A DNA stretch of 6,549 bases from an uncultured Clostridium sp. (GTDB taxonomy: Bacteria > Bacillota > Clostridia > TANB77 > CAG-508): assembly GCA_900556135.1 (NCBI GenBank), contig USNR01000045.1:1-6549 (forward strand), written 5' to 3'. Every line of letters begins with the position of its first letter. Position 1 is the first letter of the stretch. Shown here piece by piece: positions 6,112-6,549 of this stretch. The notes under the pieces are model-generated. The model was not told where the DNA came from and did no database searches. It saw only the letters and a program-made list of their open reading frames with translations. Both the position numbers and the translations under genes were made by a program.

Positions 6112-6252
6112 TTATAAATTATAAAATTCAATTAATCCATAGTAACAATCAATGCCACCCCAGTCAGCAGGTGCAACAGTAAAAGAACTAATAGGATAAC
6201 TAATAATCCAATAATCAAGGTCATGAAGTATTTTATGTACTTCAAAACATTC
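6112..6252 (-). pseudogene. Coding remnant of an unidentified protein, 3' end only
   Basis: The minus-strand frame from 6252 to TAA 6114-6112 gives 46 residues, including KILHDLDYWIISYPISS and APADWGGIDCYYGLIEF. Three aromatic clusters and two tryptophans in such A/T-rich DNA look like decayed coding sequence and unlike noise. A stop codon (6255-6253) sits directly upstream and there is no ATG in frame. The next frame upstream ends in VNDSILRMF at nearly the same place, hinting at a frameshift near 6243-6255. I do not recognise the protein. Confidence 0.4.
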
Positions 6253-6285
6253 TTAATATACTATCGTTAACACAACTACTACATG

Positions 6286-6368
6286 TAATAGTAATTAGGG
6301 TTATACAATTATTGTAGAATAAGATGTAGCAGAAGGTTGTAATATCATATAATTATAATAGTAATTAG
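6286..6368 (+). repeat. 13-bp direct repeat pair TAATAGTAATTAG
   Basis: Exact copies lie at 6286-6298 and 6356-6368, 70 bases apart. Their AGTAATTAG part resembles the GGTGATTAG pair nearer the right att site, giving four RGTRATTAG sites over 230 bases in one orientation. The region 6253-6539 has no gene that I can support. Confidence 0.5.
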
Positions 6369-6380
6369 ATAACTTGCTTT

Positions 6381-6402
6381 TCTCTAACAAATCTCTAACA
6401 AA
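6381..6402 (+). repeat. Tandem 11-bp repeat TCTCTAACAAA x2
   Basis: Two perfect adjacent copies occur at 6381-6391 and 6392-6402. One helical turn per unit would place both sites on the same face of the DNA, as for integrase arm-type or accessory-factor sites. A 7-bp inverted repeat, GTAAAAA (6405-6411) with TTTTTAC (6420-6426), follows at once. Confidence 0.6.
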
Positions 6403-6481
6403 TTGTAAAAAAATTCGTATTTTTACCTTTTTAGAGCCTCAAAACTTTTAGACATTTTGTCGCTTTTTTTATTGATTTTCA

Positions 6482-6520
6482 GGTGATTAGCAGATTTATT
6501 TAAGTACTAGTGGTGATTAG
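6482..6520 (+). repeat. Direct repeat pair GGTGATTAG near attR
   Basis: Exact nine-base copies are at 6482-6490 and 6512-6520, 30 bases apart (about three helical turns), with the second ending 20 bases before the att core. Spacing and position suit integrase arm-type binding sites; this is inference. Confidence 0.45.
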
Positions 6521-6539
6521 TAGGGAATTGTCGTATATT

Positions 6540-6549
6540 CCTTCTAAGC
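6540..6549 (+). repeat. attR core, cut by the window edge (right copy)
   Basis: CCTTCTAAGC is identical to 34-43 in tRNA-Arg and is the last sequence in the window. It is expected to continue as the displaced 3' half of the original tRNA. Distance between the copies gives an element of about 6,506 bp. Confidence 0.72.

Noticed and set aside
6253..6480. CRISPR-like or iteron array
   Set aside because: The repeats are too short, too few and unevenly spaced for either. Integrase arm sites are a better fit next to the att core.

Overview
The window is low-GC and looks clostridial or from a related Firmicute. The evidence is strongly A/T-rich codon use, AGGAG-type ribosome binding sites, a TcdE-like holin and a tRNA with an encoded CCA end. 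It appears to be almost exactly one small integrated element of about 6.5 kb. A complete tRNA-Arg(UCU) lies at the left edge (3-79). The last ten bases of the window (6540-6549) repeat ten bases of that tRNA's anticodon region (34-43), as expected for attL and attR of an element inserted by a tyrosine recombinase. The right repeat runs off the window, so its full length is not visible.

From left to right: tRNA-Arg with attL; an AT-rich hairpin and T-run; the catalytic C-terminal part of a tyrosine integrase on the minus strand, cut off at its N-terminal side near 675-690; directly abutting it, the orphan C-terminal end of a large secreted-effector-like protein on the plus strand (to 1136); a perfect-consensus housekeeping promoter (1137-1165); a small two-membrane-segment protein gene with a frameshift in an A8 run (1226-1703); a bidirectional terminator (1717-1767); and a minus-strand membrane-anchored protein of unknown function (1805-2361) whose frame is broken, or programmed to shift, at a T7 run.

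The second half is the intact module: a possible 11-residue leader ORF (2576-2611), a TcdE/phage-type holin (2622-3098), a 799-residue protein (3229-5628) and a small two-membrane-segment protein (5630-6025) starting one base after it. The 799-residue protein has four peptidoglycan-binding-like repeats, a DUF1906 (Rv2525c-like, GH25-related) glycoside-hydrolase-like domain and a C-terminal domain of about 300 residues that I do not recognise. A GC-rich hairpin closes the module. The right arm holds a decayed minus-strand coding remnant (6112-6252), several short direct repeats that could be integrase arm sites, and attR.

The orphan fragment at 687-1136 aligns by eye with the last 120 residues of the 799-residue protein. 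Both are followed by a small protein with the same layout (N-terminal membrane segment, about 65-100-residue middle, C-terminal membrane segment) and a recognisable shared stretch. The arrangement of divergent C-terminal domain plus cognate small membrane protein, with one complete copy and one orphan copy, is what polymorphic toxin-immunity loci look like. My working hypothesis is a holin-exported, cell-wall-targeted antibacterial effector with a membrane immunity protein, carried on a tRNA-integrated mini-element that can no longer excise itself. The function is inferred from layout and is not shown by any recognised toxin motif.
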